Assembly: GCA_030043575.1 (NCBI GenBank)
Contig: JASHXK010000613.1
Location: 1-16,184, forward strand
From: Terriglobales bacterium
GTDB taxonomy: Bacteria; Acidobacteriota; Terriglobia; Terriglobales; Acidobacteriaceae
Direction of reading: 5' to 3'
DNA length: 16,184 nt
Within the stretch, counting starts at the first letter, position 1; each line of letters opens with the position of its first letter. The notes under the pieces are model-generated. The model had not been told where the DNA came from and made no database searches. It saw only the letters and a list, made by a program, of their open reading frames with translations. Positions 7,785 through 14,336 of this stretch are shown here, in pieces. A program made the translations under genes and the position numbers.

Positions 7785-7827
7785 TTTAATTTCGTGTTTT
7801 CTCAGCTCTGCTGCTCCTGGAGGCAGA

Positions 7828-9420
7828 ATGAAGTACCGCTTTACTCGGCTCCTCGGCTTGCTCGTGCTCGCCTCGGCACTGCCGTTATGCGCGCAGAATC
7901 CGCCGTCTGCCTCATCAGCGGCTGCGGCGCAATCGACCTCAACCAACTCGTTCGATCCATCGCAGTATGAGAAGAACGTAACCGTGAAGAAGCTGGACAA
8001 CGGCTTGACCATCGTCTTATGGCGTCGTCCTGAGGCGCCGGTCTTTTCGTTCTTCACCATGGTTGATGCCGGCTCGGCGCAGGATCCGCTGAACGAGACC
8101 GGCATCGCGCACATGATGGAGCACATGGCCTTCAAAGGCACGCCCGACATCGGCACCACCGACTATGCCAAAGAGAAGCCGGCGCTGGAAAAAGTGGAGC
8201 AGACCTACGCTGCCTACGACGCCGAGCGCATCAAGCGCGTGGGGCAGGATCCGCAGAAGCTGGCGCAGCTGAAACAGGCATGGCAGGACGCCATCAAAGA
8301 GGCCGACCAGTACGTCATCAAGAATCAATTCGGGCAGGTGATCGAGGAGCACGGCGGGGTTGGTGTCAACGCCTTTACCAACTATGACGAGACTGCCTAT
8401 ATGTACTCGCTGCCCTCGAATCAGATCGAGCTGTGGGCGGCGCTGGAATCGGACCGCATGAAGAATCCGGTCTTTCGCCAGTTCTACACGGAGCGCAGCG
8501 TGGTGATGGAAGAGCGCCGCATGCGCACCGACAGCCGCCCCACCGGCCGGCTGGTCGAGCAGTTTCTCGGCACCGCCTTCATGGCGAATCCCTATCATCG
8601 CCCTACCATTGGCTACGCCTCCGATCTCGAAAGCTTCTCCGCCACCGAGGCGCAGAACTTCTACCACCATTACTACGTCCCCAGCAACATGGTGATTGGG
8701 CTGGTGGGCGATCTCGATCCCGACAAGGTATTTCCCATCATCGAGCCGTACTTCAACCAGCTATCGGCCGCGCCCAAGCCGGAAGAGAATCACACCATCG
8801 AACCACCGCAGAATTCGGTTCGCGAGGTAACGCTGCAGGATCCATCGCAGCCGTTCTATCTGGAGGGTTACCATCGCCCCAGTTATCTGGCTCCGGACGA
8901 CGTAGTCTATGACGCGATCTCCGACATTTTGTCGAATGGCCGCACTTCGCGGCTGTATCGCTCGCTGGTGCGCGACAAACAGATTGCGGCTTTCGCCGCC
9001 GGCTTCACTGGGTTTCCGGGCATCAAGTACGCCCACCTGTTTGCGTTCTACGCGGTCCCGCTTCCCGGCCACACGCCGGCTGAGATGCAGAAGGCCTTCG
9101 CCGAAGAGATTCAAAAGCTCAAGACGCAAGATGTCAGCGACGAAGAACTGCAGATGTTCAAGACTCGAACCAAGGCCGATCTGATCCGCGGTCTGGCCAG
9201 CAATGAGGGATTGGCCGAAAACCTGGCGACCTACCAGACGCGCTATGGCGACTGGCGCGAATTGTTTCGCTACCTCGATCGCGTAGACAAGGTGACGAAG
9301 GCCGACATCCGCCGTGTCTCGAACCAGGTCTTCAGCGATACGAATCGCACGATAGGGATTATCGAGACACAAGCGCGCTCAACTGCCGGCGCCCCGGCAA
9401 GCCAAGGAGGGGAGCAATGA
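7828..9420 (+). CDS. M16 family zinc metallopeptidase, catalytic subunit (secreted)
   Basis: 530 residues with an ATG preceded by GGAGG at good spacing. The signal peptide is residues 1-22 (LLGLLVLASALPLCAQ). The inverted zinc motif HxxEH is present as HMMEH (H95, E98, H99) in LNETGIAHMMEHMAFKGT, with downstream acidic residues in ERSVVMEERRMRTDS as the further metal ligand region. A helical insert (about 115-165) lies between the motif and GGVGVNAFTNYDETAY, as in other secreted bacterial M16 proteins. The C-terminal M16 half (about 290-510) contains SNGRTSRLYRSLVRDKQIAA and lacks the Arg/GLxY signature of the complementary subunit. Members of this family cleave peptides in a closed two-halves chamber. 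The stop overlaps the start of the next M16 gene (ATGA), indicating coupled synthesis of a probable heterodimer in the periplasm. Substrate is unknown. Confidence 0.97.
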   Translation: MKYRFTRLLGLLVLASALPLCAQNPPSASSAAAAQSTSTNSFDPSQYEKNVTVKKLDNGLTIVLWRRPEAPVFSFFTMVDAGSAQDPLNETGIAHMMEHMAFKGTPDIGTTDYAKEKPALEKVEQTYAAYDAERIKRVGQDPQKLAQLKQAWQDAIKEADQYVIKNQFGQVIEEHGGVGVNAFTNYDETAYMYSLPSNQIELWAALESDRMKNPVFRQFYTERSVVMEERRMRTDSRPTGRLVEQFLGTAFMANPYHRPTIGYASDLESFSATEAQNFYHHYYVPSNMVIGLVGDLDPDKVFPIIEPYFNQLSAAPKPEENHTIEPPQNSVREVTLQDPSQPFYLEGYHRPSYLAPDDVVYDAISDILSNGRTSRLYRSLVRDKQIAAFAAGFTGFPGIKYAHLFAFYAVPLPGHTPAEMQKAFAEEIQKLKTQDVSDEELQMFKTRTKADLIRGLASNEGLAENLATYQTRYGDWRELFRYLDRVDKVTKADIRRVSNQVFSDTNRTIGIIETQARSTAGAPASQGGEQ

Positions 9421-11027
9421 ACGCGCTCAGGTTGCATTCCTCCACTGCCGGGGAACAGCAGCTCCCTCGCTTCGCTCGTGATGACAGCTTCAGATACGCG
9501 GCGCGTATGCTTTTCGCCAATAGACCTACCCCCGCGATATTGTCACCACGGGTGAGCTTCAGCTCGCGAGGGATATGCTTTCCCCTCGCGCTGATACTCA
9601 TTCTGCTGTTCGGAACCCTCGCCCCCGCGCAACAACCCACTCCCTGGAACAAAATCCAGGCGCCGCCGCTGCCGGCGTTCACGCCGCCGCCGCCGACACG
9701 TATTCAACTCGCCAACGGCATGGTGATCTTTCTCCACCCGGATCACGAGTTGCCTCTGATCAGCGCGGTGGCTCGAATTCGCGGCGGCTCGATTTCTGAG
9801 CCGGCAGACAAAGCTGGTCTTACCGATCTCTACGGCGATGTGTGGCGCACCGGTGGGACTAAGACGCAAACCGGCGATCAGATGGACGATTTCCTCGAGG
9901 CGCGCGCCGCCAAGATCGAGACTGACAATCAGTCCGATTCGACCACGATTTCTCTGAACTGCCTGAAAGGCGACTTCGATGCCGTCTTCGACTTATACCT
10001 GGACCTGCTGCACCATCCCGAGTTCCGCGAAGACAAACTCGTGCTCGCCAAGCAACAGGGCTACACCGCGATCGCGCGCCGCAATGACGATGTCGGCGAA
10101 ATCGTTCATCGCGAGAACCTCATCATCGCCTTTGGCAAAGACAATCCGTATGCGCGTGTGCCGGAGTATGCGACCGTTGCCGCGGTCACGCGCCAGGACC
10201 TGCTGAATTGGCATCAGCAGTACGTTTACCCCAACAACATCATCTTCGGCATCTCAGGCGACTTCGATCCCAAGGCGATGGAAGCCAAGCTGCGTGCAGC
10301 GTTCCAGTCGTGGGCCAAAGGGCCACAGGCGCACACGCCAGATGTGAAATTCACCCAGCCTAAGCCGGGGTATTACTTTATCCAAAAGAGCGACGTCAAT
10401 CAGAGCACGATCACCATGCTCGATCTTGGCATCGAGCGCAGCAATCCGGATTACTACGCGGTGAGCGTGATGAACGAAATCTTCGGCGGCGGATTCTCCT
10501 CGCGGCTGTTCAACAACCTACGCTCAGCCAGAGGTCTAGCCTATGCCGTTGGCGGCGGCGTTGGCTTTGGTTGGAATCATCCTGGTTTGACCAACATCGA
10601 GATGCAGACTAAGAGCAGCACCACTGTGGAAGGCATTCAGGGCCTGGATACCGAGATCGACGGTCTGCTCAGCAATCCAGCGACGCCCGAGGAGCTGAAG
10701 CGCGCCAAAGACAGCATCCTGAACTCGTTCATCTTCCAGTTCGACACCCCGGAGAAAGTTCTGCGCGAGAAGATGGCGTACGAGTTTTACCACTACCCGC
10801 CGGATTTCCTGGAGAAGTATCGCCACGGGGTCGAAAAGGTGACGGCCGAGGACGTGGCGCGCGTCGCGCACAAGTACGTCCACAAGAATCAGCTGGCGGT
10901 GCTGGTGGTGGGCAATGACGCGGACTTCGACAAGCCGCTGAGCTCGCTCGGGCCGGTGACCAACGTGGACATCGCCATCCCCGCTCCGCCGGCCAGCCTG
11001 ATGGGCGAACACGGAGCGGGACAATAA
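9417..11027 (+). CDS. M16 family peptidase homologue, non-catalytic partner subunit (secreted)
   Basis: 536 residues. The ATG overlaps the previous stop (ATGA) and has a strong AAGGAGG sequence at proper spacing. The signal-peptide core (FPLALILILLFGTLAPAQQ) does not begin until about residue 55. The preceding 50 residues include LPRFARDD, encoded by an interspersed-repeat-like sequence (9462-9486), and a small palindrome at 9554-9565. Later starts (ATG 9507, GTG 9552) lack ribosome binding sites. At the HxxEH position this protein has DLYGD (D137, G140, D141), so it cannot bind zinc in the usual way. Its C-terminal half has SSRLFNNLRSARGLAYAVGG (361-380), the Arg/Tyr-type substrate-side signature missing from its partner. 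Known M16 heterodimers (mitochondrial processing peptidase; Sphingomonas A1 pair) divide labour this way. It probably pairs with the upstream product. Confidence 0.95.
   Translation: MNALRLHSSTAGEQQLPRFARDDSFRYAARMLFANRPTPAILSPRVSFSSRGICFPLALILILLFGTLAPAQQPTPWNKIQAPPLPAFTPPPPTRIQLANGMVIFLHPDHELPLISAVARIRGGSISEPADKAGLTDLYGDVWRTGGTKTQTGDQMDDFLEARAAKIETDNQSDSTTISLNCLKGDFDAVFDLYLDLLHHPEFREDKLVLAKQQGYTAIARRNDDVGEIVHRENLIIAFGKDNPYARVPEYATVAAVTRQDLLNWHQQYVYPNNIIFGISGDFDPKAMEAKLRAAFQSWAKGPQAHTPDVKFTQPKPGYYFIQKSDVNQSTITMLDLGIERSNPDYYAVSVMNEIFGGGFSSRLFNNLRSARGLAYAVGGGVGFGWNHPGLTNIEMQTKSSTTVEGIQGLDTEIDGLLSNPATPEELKRAKDSILNSFIFQFDTPEKVLREKMAYEFYHYPPDFLEKYRHGVEKVTAEDVARVAHKYVHKNQLAVLVVGNDADFDKPLSSLGPVTNVDIAIPAPPASLMGEHGAGQ
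9462..9486 (-). repeat. TGTCATCxCGAG-type interspersed repeat inside a coding region
   Basis: Read on the minus strand, 9486-9462 begins TGTCATCACGAGCGAAGCGA. This matches the TGTCATCCCG units at 7625 and 15428 and contains the palindromic GAGCGAAGCGAG core. It lies within the first 25 codons of the second M16 gene, in frame. In my recollection such units are widespread between genes in Acidobacteriota; genome-wide copies cannot be counted here. Confidence 0.5.
9554..9565. repeat. Small CTTCAG-centred palindrome within the second M16 gene
   Basis: GAGCT (9554-9558) and AGCTC (9561-9565) form a hairpin with a TC centre, extendable to 7 pairs with one G-T pair. It has the same layout as the palindromes at 1671, 7592 and 7639 and lies just before the signal-peptide codons. 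Confidence 0.45.
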
Positions 11028-11031
11028 GAGA

Positions 11032-11054
11032 TTGACACGTAACCTGTGCGCACA
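11032..11054 (+). promoter_or_regulatory. Candidate vapBC promoter -35 and operator palindrome
   Basis: A consensus TTGACA lies at 11032-11037, only 4 bases after the M16 stop codon. It is followed by a perfect 10-bp palindrome TGTGCGCACA (11045-11054). An ACCTGTG direct repeat is at 11042-11048 and 11057-11063. The -10 is poor (TGACCT near 11055-11060). VapB-type antitoxins are known to repress their own operons through palindromes overlapping the promoter, so this is the natural operator candidate. Confidence 0.45.
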
Positions 11055-11066
11055 TGACCTGTGGAT

Positions 11067-11288
11067 ATGAATGTGACTCTTTCTGTTGATGAGCAGCTGG
11101 TCGCCCGGGCTCGCAAGAAAGCCGAGGCCCTTGGCAAGAGCCTGAATCAGCTCATTCGCGACTATCTGGAATCGATCGCCGGCAGCGATGACGCGGAACG
11201 TAGCATCGAGGAGTTGCAACGCCTTTCCGGCCGTGGACATTCTCGAGGCTGGCGCTTCAACCGGGATGAGATTCATGAGCGTTCGTAG
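11067..11288 (+). CDS. vapB: VapB-like antitoxin
   Basis: 73 residues from the ATG at 11067 (MNVTLSVDEQ). A GTG at 11061 would add two residues; neither has a good ribosome binding site. Residues 1-36 have the form of a short ribbon-helix-helix DNA-binding domain: a beta strand MNVTLSVD, then helices LVARARKKAEALGKSLNQLI and RDYLESIAG. This is typical of antitoxins that repress their own operon. The C-terminal tail (about 45-73, with SGRGHSRGWRFNRDEIHERS) is charged and would bind and block the partner toxin. The last 14 bases overlap the start of a PIN-domain toxin gene, the usual vapBC arrangement, ensuring antitoxin is made first. A promoter and operator candidate lies immediately upstream. 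Assignment rests on pattern and context and is solid as a type II antitoxin. Confidence 0.88.
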   Translation: MNVTLSVDEQLVARARKKAEALGKSLNQLIRDYLESIAGSDDAERSIEELQRLSGRGHSRGWRFNRDEIHERS

Positions 11289-11688
11289 CTTCATCGACAC
11301 GAGCGTTCTCATCTACACCGACTATAAGGACTCCCCGGCAAAACAACGACAAGCGCTGGCATTGCTCGCCGAACATCGGCGCGAGCGAACCGGCGTGCTT
11401 TCGATACAGGTGCTTCAAGAATGTTTCGCGGCTGCTACCCGCAAGCTGCGTCTTGATGCCGCAGTTGCGCGCCGCAAGGTTGAGCTCTTCGCCGAGTTCG
11501 ATGTAGCCAAAATGGATGTGCACGACGTGTTGGGTGCAGTCGACCTGCACCGTCTTCACCGAATTTCCTTCTGGGACGCGCTGATATTACGCGCGGCTAC
11601 ACAGGCCGGCTGCGGCGTATTACTAACCGAAAACATGCAAGATGCCCGCAGCTTCGACGGCATTCATATTGTCAGCCCTTTCAAGTAA
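11275..11688 (+). CDS. vapC: VapC-like PIN-domain ribonuclease toxin
   Basis: 137 residues from the ATG at 11275; an in-frame ATG at 11266 would add MRF and cannot be excluded. PIN-domain acidic residues are in place: D8 in SFIDTSVLIY, E49 in LSIQVLQECFAA, D101 in ISFWDALILRAA, and E119 in LLTENMQDARSF with D123 nearby. The product ends with the family-style HIVSPFK. VapC proteins are magnesium-dependent ribonucleases that cut tRNA or rRNA and arrest translation when not held by VapB; the specific RNA target cannot be read from sequence. It overlaps vapB by 14 bases, and its stop codon shares one base with the ATG of the downstream HAD gene (TAATG), so all three are probably co-transcribed. 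Length and motifs are normal, suggesting an intact toxin. Confidence 0.93.
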   Translation: MSVRSFIDTSVLIYTDYKDSPAKQRQALALLAEHRRERTGVLSIQVLQECFAAATRKLRLDAAVARRKVELFAEFDVAKMDVHDVLGAVDLHRLHRISFWDALILRAATQAGCGVLLTENMQDARSFDGIHIVSPFK

Positions 11689-12428
11689 TGACACGAGAGG
11701 ACAACAATTCGATTATGTCTGCCCCGCACCGTCTTCCGCCCGGTCAGAACCTGCTCATCGATGCCGACGACACGCTGTGGGAAAACAATATCTACTTTGA
11801 GCGCGCCATCGCCAACTTTATTTCGTTCCTCAATCATCACGAATACACACCCGATGAGGTGCGCGAGGTTCTATACGAAGTCGAGCGAGAGAACATCCGC
11901 CAGCATGGCTACGGCATGCATAGCTTCGCGCTGGCACTGGTGAAGTGCTTCGAGCAACTGTCGGTCGAGCCGCTCACACCCGCGCTGCATGAGGCCATTC
12001 ACGGCATCGCCTACGCCATCGCTGAACATCCGATGGAATTGCTGCCTGATGTTCCCGAAACCTTGGCCGAGTTGGCACAGCGGCACCACCTCTTCGTCGT
12101 GACCAAGGGTAACTTCACCGAACAGACCGGCAAATTCGAGCGCTCCGGCCTGAAGGAACATTTCACTGCCATCGAAGTGGTCGCTGAGAAGAACGCGCGG
12201 GCTTATAGCTCGCTGGTCGAAAAATATGGCTTGGTACGCGAGCAGACCTGGATGATCGGCAACAGCCCCAACTCCGACATCAACCCTGCGCTGGAGGCCG
12301 GCCTGCACGCGGTGTTCGTCCCGCACCGCAACACTTGGATGCTGGAGCGCGCCGAGCTTCAGCCTGAGATCGGCAATGGACGCCTGCTTCAGGTCGGCAG
12401 CTTCGGGCAATTGCGGCAATATTTTTAG
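11688..12428 (+). CDS. HAD superfamily hydrolase (phosphatase-like)
   Basis: 246 residues if started at the ATG overlapping the vapC stop (TAATG). An alternative ATG at 11715 (MSAPHRLPPGQ) would leave the domain intact; neither has a well-spaced ribosome binding site. All four HAD motifs are visible. Motif I is LLIDADDTLW (nucleophile D25, acid D27). Motif II is LFVVTKGN (T139). Motif III lysine is K168 in VVAEKNARAY. Motif IV is WMIGNSPNSDINPALEAG (D197). An all-helical cap lies between motifs I and II (about 32-115), so this is a C1-cap enzyme. HADs of this type hydrolyse small phosphorylated metabolites through an aspartyl-phosphate; the substrate is not predictable. No signal peptide is present, so it is cytoplasmic. 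It is probably transcribed from the vapBC promoter, perhaps only by historical accident. Confidence 0.92.
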   Translation: MTREDNNSIMSAPHRLPPGQNLLIDADDTLWENNIYFERAIANFISFLNHHEYTPDEVREVLYEVERENIRQHGYGMHSFALALVKCFEQLSVEPLTPALHEAIHGIAYAIAEHPMELLPDVPETLAELAQRHHLFVVTKGNFTEQTGKFERSGLKEHFTAIEVVAEKNARAYSSLVEKYGLVREQTWMIGNSPNSDINPALEAGLHAVFVPHRNTWMLERAELQPEIGNGRLLQVGSFGQLRQYF

Positions 12429-12547
12429 CAACGGTCCCATCAATCGGGCGCCTCCGGTCCGAGATTGACTGCTCGTATATCAGTCGTGCCACTTGCAACC
12501 CCTCTGACCCTGACTCCGCTCCAACTATTGAGAGCTAAGGAGGGAAC

Positions 12548-13045
12548 ATGAAGCGTGTGTTGTGGATGTTCGCGATCGCTATGCTGGCTTCAACGCTCGC
12601 ACTGGCCCAGGAGATGGGAGGCAAGACTGCATCCGGCCAAGATTTGCAGAGCAACCGTACGGCCAGCAGCGCGCAATACCAGAACCCGGATGTAACGACC
12701 ACCTCCGCGCCGGCGTCGCAGACGGTGATCCGCGGCTGCCTGAGCGGCTCGCCAGGCAATTACACGCTCACCGATCAGAATGGAATGCAGTATCAGGTCA
12801 GCGGCGACGATGCCACATTGCGTTCGATGGTCGGCCGCGAGGTCGAGATCAGCGGCATTGAGAATCAGGCGAGCCAGGCTGATGACACGGCCAACCATTT
12901 AGCCAACGGTATGCAGGCCTCGGAGGTCAGGGCTGTTTCATCGATCTGTAAGAAGGGAAGTTCGGTGAGCGCGCCGCCGCCGGCAGACAGTAACGGAGCG
13001 AATCCGCAAGGGTCGTCAGAGGCAATTGAACCGCCCAAGCGGTAG
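12548..13045 (+). CDS. Small secreted protein of unknown function with GCLSGS-type domain
   Basis: 165 residues with an ATG preceded by a near-perfect AAGGAGGG. The signal peptide is residues 1-20 (FAIAMLASTLALAQ). A Ser/Thr/Gln-rich segment (22-58) leads into a compact domain (about 59-105) reading VIRGCLSGSPGNYTLTDQNG, then YQVSGDDATLRSMVGREVEI. Alternating beta-type strands and the final GREVEISG suggest a small beta-barrel, possibly OB-like. I recall similar short exported proteins as common in Acidobacteriota, without known function. Two cysteines (in GCLSGS and in SSICKKG near 134) may form a disulfide in the periplasm. The tail is Pro/Ser/Gly-rich and disordered. The gene stands alone, with about 120 bases to the HAD gene and about 130 to nuoI. 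Confidence 0.85.
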   Translation: MKRVLWMFAIAMLASTLALAQEMGGKTASGQDLQSNRTASSAQYQNPDVTTTSAPASQTVIRGCLSGSPGNYTLTDQNGMQYQVSGDDATLRSMVGREVEISGIENQASQADDTANHLANGMQASEVRAVSSICKKGSSVSAPPPADSNGANPQGSSEAIEPPKR

Positions 13046-13145
13046 ACGACGTGAATGCGCCAGCGCGGTGCCGGCAGCTCGCTTGGCGATCAAAGGCTAA
13101 ACGCCAGCGAAGAGATAATCAGCACCCGCCGGTCTTTTTCCGGTG

Positions 13146-13154
13146 TGCTACACT
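13146..13154 (+). promoter_or_regulatory. Candidate extended -10 promoter for nuoI
   Basis: TGCTACACT (13146-13154) fits an extended -10 (TGnTATAAT-like, with TACACT). No recognisable -35 is present at the expected distance. Transcription would start near 13161, about 15 bases before the ATG at 13176, leaving room for the GGGGCGCGAGG ribosome binding region. Confidence 0.35.
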
Positions 13155-13175
13155 GCATCCCATCGGGGCGCGAGG

Positions 13176-13631
13176 ATGAACACCGTTCTTCGCAAAATGC
13201 TGTTCGTGGATCTGATCAAGGGGCTGAAGGTCACCTTCCGCAACCAGGATCCGAAGTGCGTCTATACCGAGCAGTATCCGCTGCAGCGACCGCAGGTGGC
13301 CGAGCGCTACCGCGGAGCGCCGCGCCTCAACAACCATCCCGAGACCAACGAGACGCTCTGTATCGCCTGCGATCTGTGCGCGTTGGCTTGTCCTGAGAAC
13401 CTGATCATCGTCGGCAGCCAGCGCAACGAGAAGACCCGCCGCAAAGAGCTCACCGAATTCACCTACGATTTGAGCCGATGCATGTTTTGCGGGCTGTGCG
13501 AGGACGCCTGTCCGGTTGACGCGCTGGAACTGACGCAGGATTTCGAAATGGCCAATTACGGCCGCGAAGGGTTGATCTGGAATCGCGAGACACTGGAAAA
13601 AGGTCCGCAACCGACGGAGTACCGGCGCTAG
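13176..13631 (+). CDS. nuoI: NADH-quinone oxidoreductase subunit I (8-iron ferredoxin subunit)
   Basis: 151 residues from the ATG at 13176 (MNTVLRKMLF); a GTG at 13143 would add an unlikely 11 residues. The family-specific AERYRGAPRLNN (42-53) precedes two four-cysteine 4Fe-4S motifs: CIACDLCALACP (C62, C65, C68, C72) and CMFCGLCEDACP (C102, C105, C108, C112). The fourth cysteine of each set completes the other cluster in this fold. The subunit carries clusters N6a and N6b, linking the peripheral arm of complex I to the quinone site. No other nuo gene lies within the window, so it is either an isolated gene or the complex is scattered or duplicated. The stop is only 7 bases from the stop of the convergent pdaD, leaving no room for a separate terminator. 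Confidence 0.92.
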   Translation: MNTVLRKMLFVDLIKGLKVTFRNQDPKCVYTEQYPLQRPQVAERYRGAPRLNNHPETNETLCIACDLCALACPENLIIVGSQRNEKTRRKELTEFTYDLSRCMFCGLCEDACPVDALELTQDFEMANYGREGLIWNRETLEKGPQPTEYRR

Positions 13632-13638
13632 GTGCGCT

Positions 13639-14196
13639 TTACTCGAAGATCAATATCGCGGCGGCGATGACCGTGGTCCATAGGCCGCGCTTGTCGCCGA
13701 CCGCGCTTTGCGTGATGTTGGCCGTGCGCACGATCTTGTTCGACAGCCGGTAGACTTCTTTCTTCTCGTCCCAAGACTTATCGGCATCGAACTCCACGTC
13801 GAGCGTCGTCGCCAGCATCTCGGCTGCGAGTTCTTCCGCGTAGTCGCCGGCGACGTCATCGGTCTCACCGAAGGAGTGGTGCTCGCTCAAGTAACCGTAG
13901 GTGCTGCGATCGGCCGGAATGGCCACGCCGATACTGGAAGCGACCAGACGATGCGGCTCGCGCGTGGAATTCTCCGCCACCACGGCGAAGGTGACTTCTC
14001 CGGCCGAGAGATACTTCAGGCCGTCTTTGCGTGGGATGAGTTTGCAGTTGGGCGGAAAAATGGAAGAAACGCGAACCAGATTCTGTGCTGCAATTCCGGC
14101 ATCGCGCAATGCCAGCTCAAATGAGGTGAGCCGCTCCTTGTGCTTCCCAACGCCTTTCGTCAGAAAGATACGTTTGGGGACCATGTCTTTAGACAA
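13639..14196 (-). CDS. pdaD: Pyruvoyl-dependent arginine decarboxylase
   Basis: 185 residues from a TTG (complement of 14194-14196) that has GGAGG 10 bases upstream; the ATG four codons later (14184) has no ribosome binding site. The precursor motif NLVRVSSIFPPNCKLIP contains the self-cleavage pair S44-S45, after which S45 becomes the pyruvoyl cofactor. Other family signatures are LSAGEVTFAVVAENSTREPHR-type sequence (63-83), STYGYLSEHHSFGETDD (98-114, with E109) and YAEELAAEML. Length fits the 160-190 residue family first known from archaea (Methanocaldococcus) and chlamydiae. It decarboxylates arginine to agmatine, the first step of one route to putrescine and other polyamines, without pyridoxal phosphate. 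No other polyamine gene is adjacent. The upstream region is unusually A+T-rich and holds a promoter candidate. Confidence 0.93.
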   Translation of the reverse strand: MSKDMVPKRIFLTKGVGKHKERLTSFELALRDAGIAAQNLVRVSSIFPPNCKLIPRKDGLKYLSAGEVTFAVVAENSTREPHRLVASSIGVAIPADRSTYGYLSEHHSFGETDDVAGDYAEELAAEMLATTLDVEFDADKSWDEKKEVYRLSNKIVRTANITQSAVGDKRGLWTTVIAAAILIFE

Positions 14197-14281
14197 TTTG
14201 TGAGTGCCTCCGGCAAGAGCAAGTCGATTAGCAAATTTTCAAAATAACACATTCGGAGGAAAGGAAAGTTGAAATCAGAAA

Positions 14282-14311
14282 TTAATATTTGAGGGAAGGT
14301 TATGTTGTCAG
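14282..14311 (-). promoter_or_regulatory. Candidate promoter for pdaD
   Basis: On the minus strand, CTGACA (14311-14306) and TATTAA (14287-14282) are spaced by 18 bases. They lie inside the most A+T-rich stretch of the window. Start of transcription would be near 14275, giving a leader of about 80 bases before the TTG start. Confidence 0.35.
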
Positions 14312-14336
14312 CTTCCTCGGCGTTTTGACTGGAGTA

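Larger units (their letters stand above)
7491..7827. other. Intergenic region between secretin and M16 genes
   Basis: No gene is supported in this stretch. It contains a MITE-like element (7549-7684) with two small palindromes and one TGTCATCCCG repeat. A probable promoter for the M16 genes (7755-7784) lies to its right. No T-rich intrinsic terminator was recognised after the secretin stop codon. Confidence 0.65.

Noticed and set aside
8017..9372. Two long minus-strand frames opposite the first M16 gene
   Set aside because: Shadow frames: no signal peptide, motif or ribosome binding site, while the plus strand carries HxxEH and typical M16 sequence.
10536..11312. 258-codon minus-strand frame over the second M16 gene, vapB and start of vapC
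   Set aside because: It crosses three supported plus-strand genes and shows no family resemblance.
11067..12428. VapBC plus HAD considered as a new defence island
   Set aside because: vapBC is a standard type II pair, and no nuclease, helicase, integrase or other defence gene accompanies it; only the HAD overlap is worth a check.
13176..13631. Two-cluster ferredoxin considered as part of a hydrogenase or oxidoreductase operon
   Set aside because: The AERYRGAPRLNN segment and cluster spacing fit NuoI, and no partner subunits are encoded nearby.
14237..14300. Plus-strand GGAGG followed by TTG as a tiny gene
   Set aside because: The frame closes after a few codons (TTG..TGA), so it is more likely part of the pdaD leader on the opposite strand.
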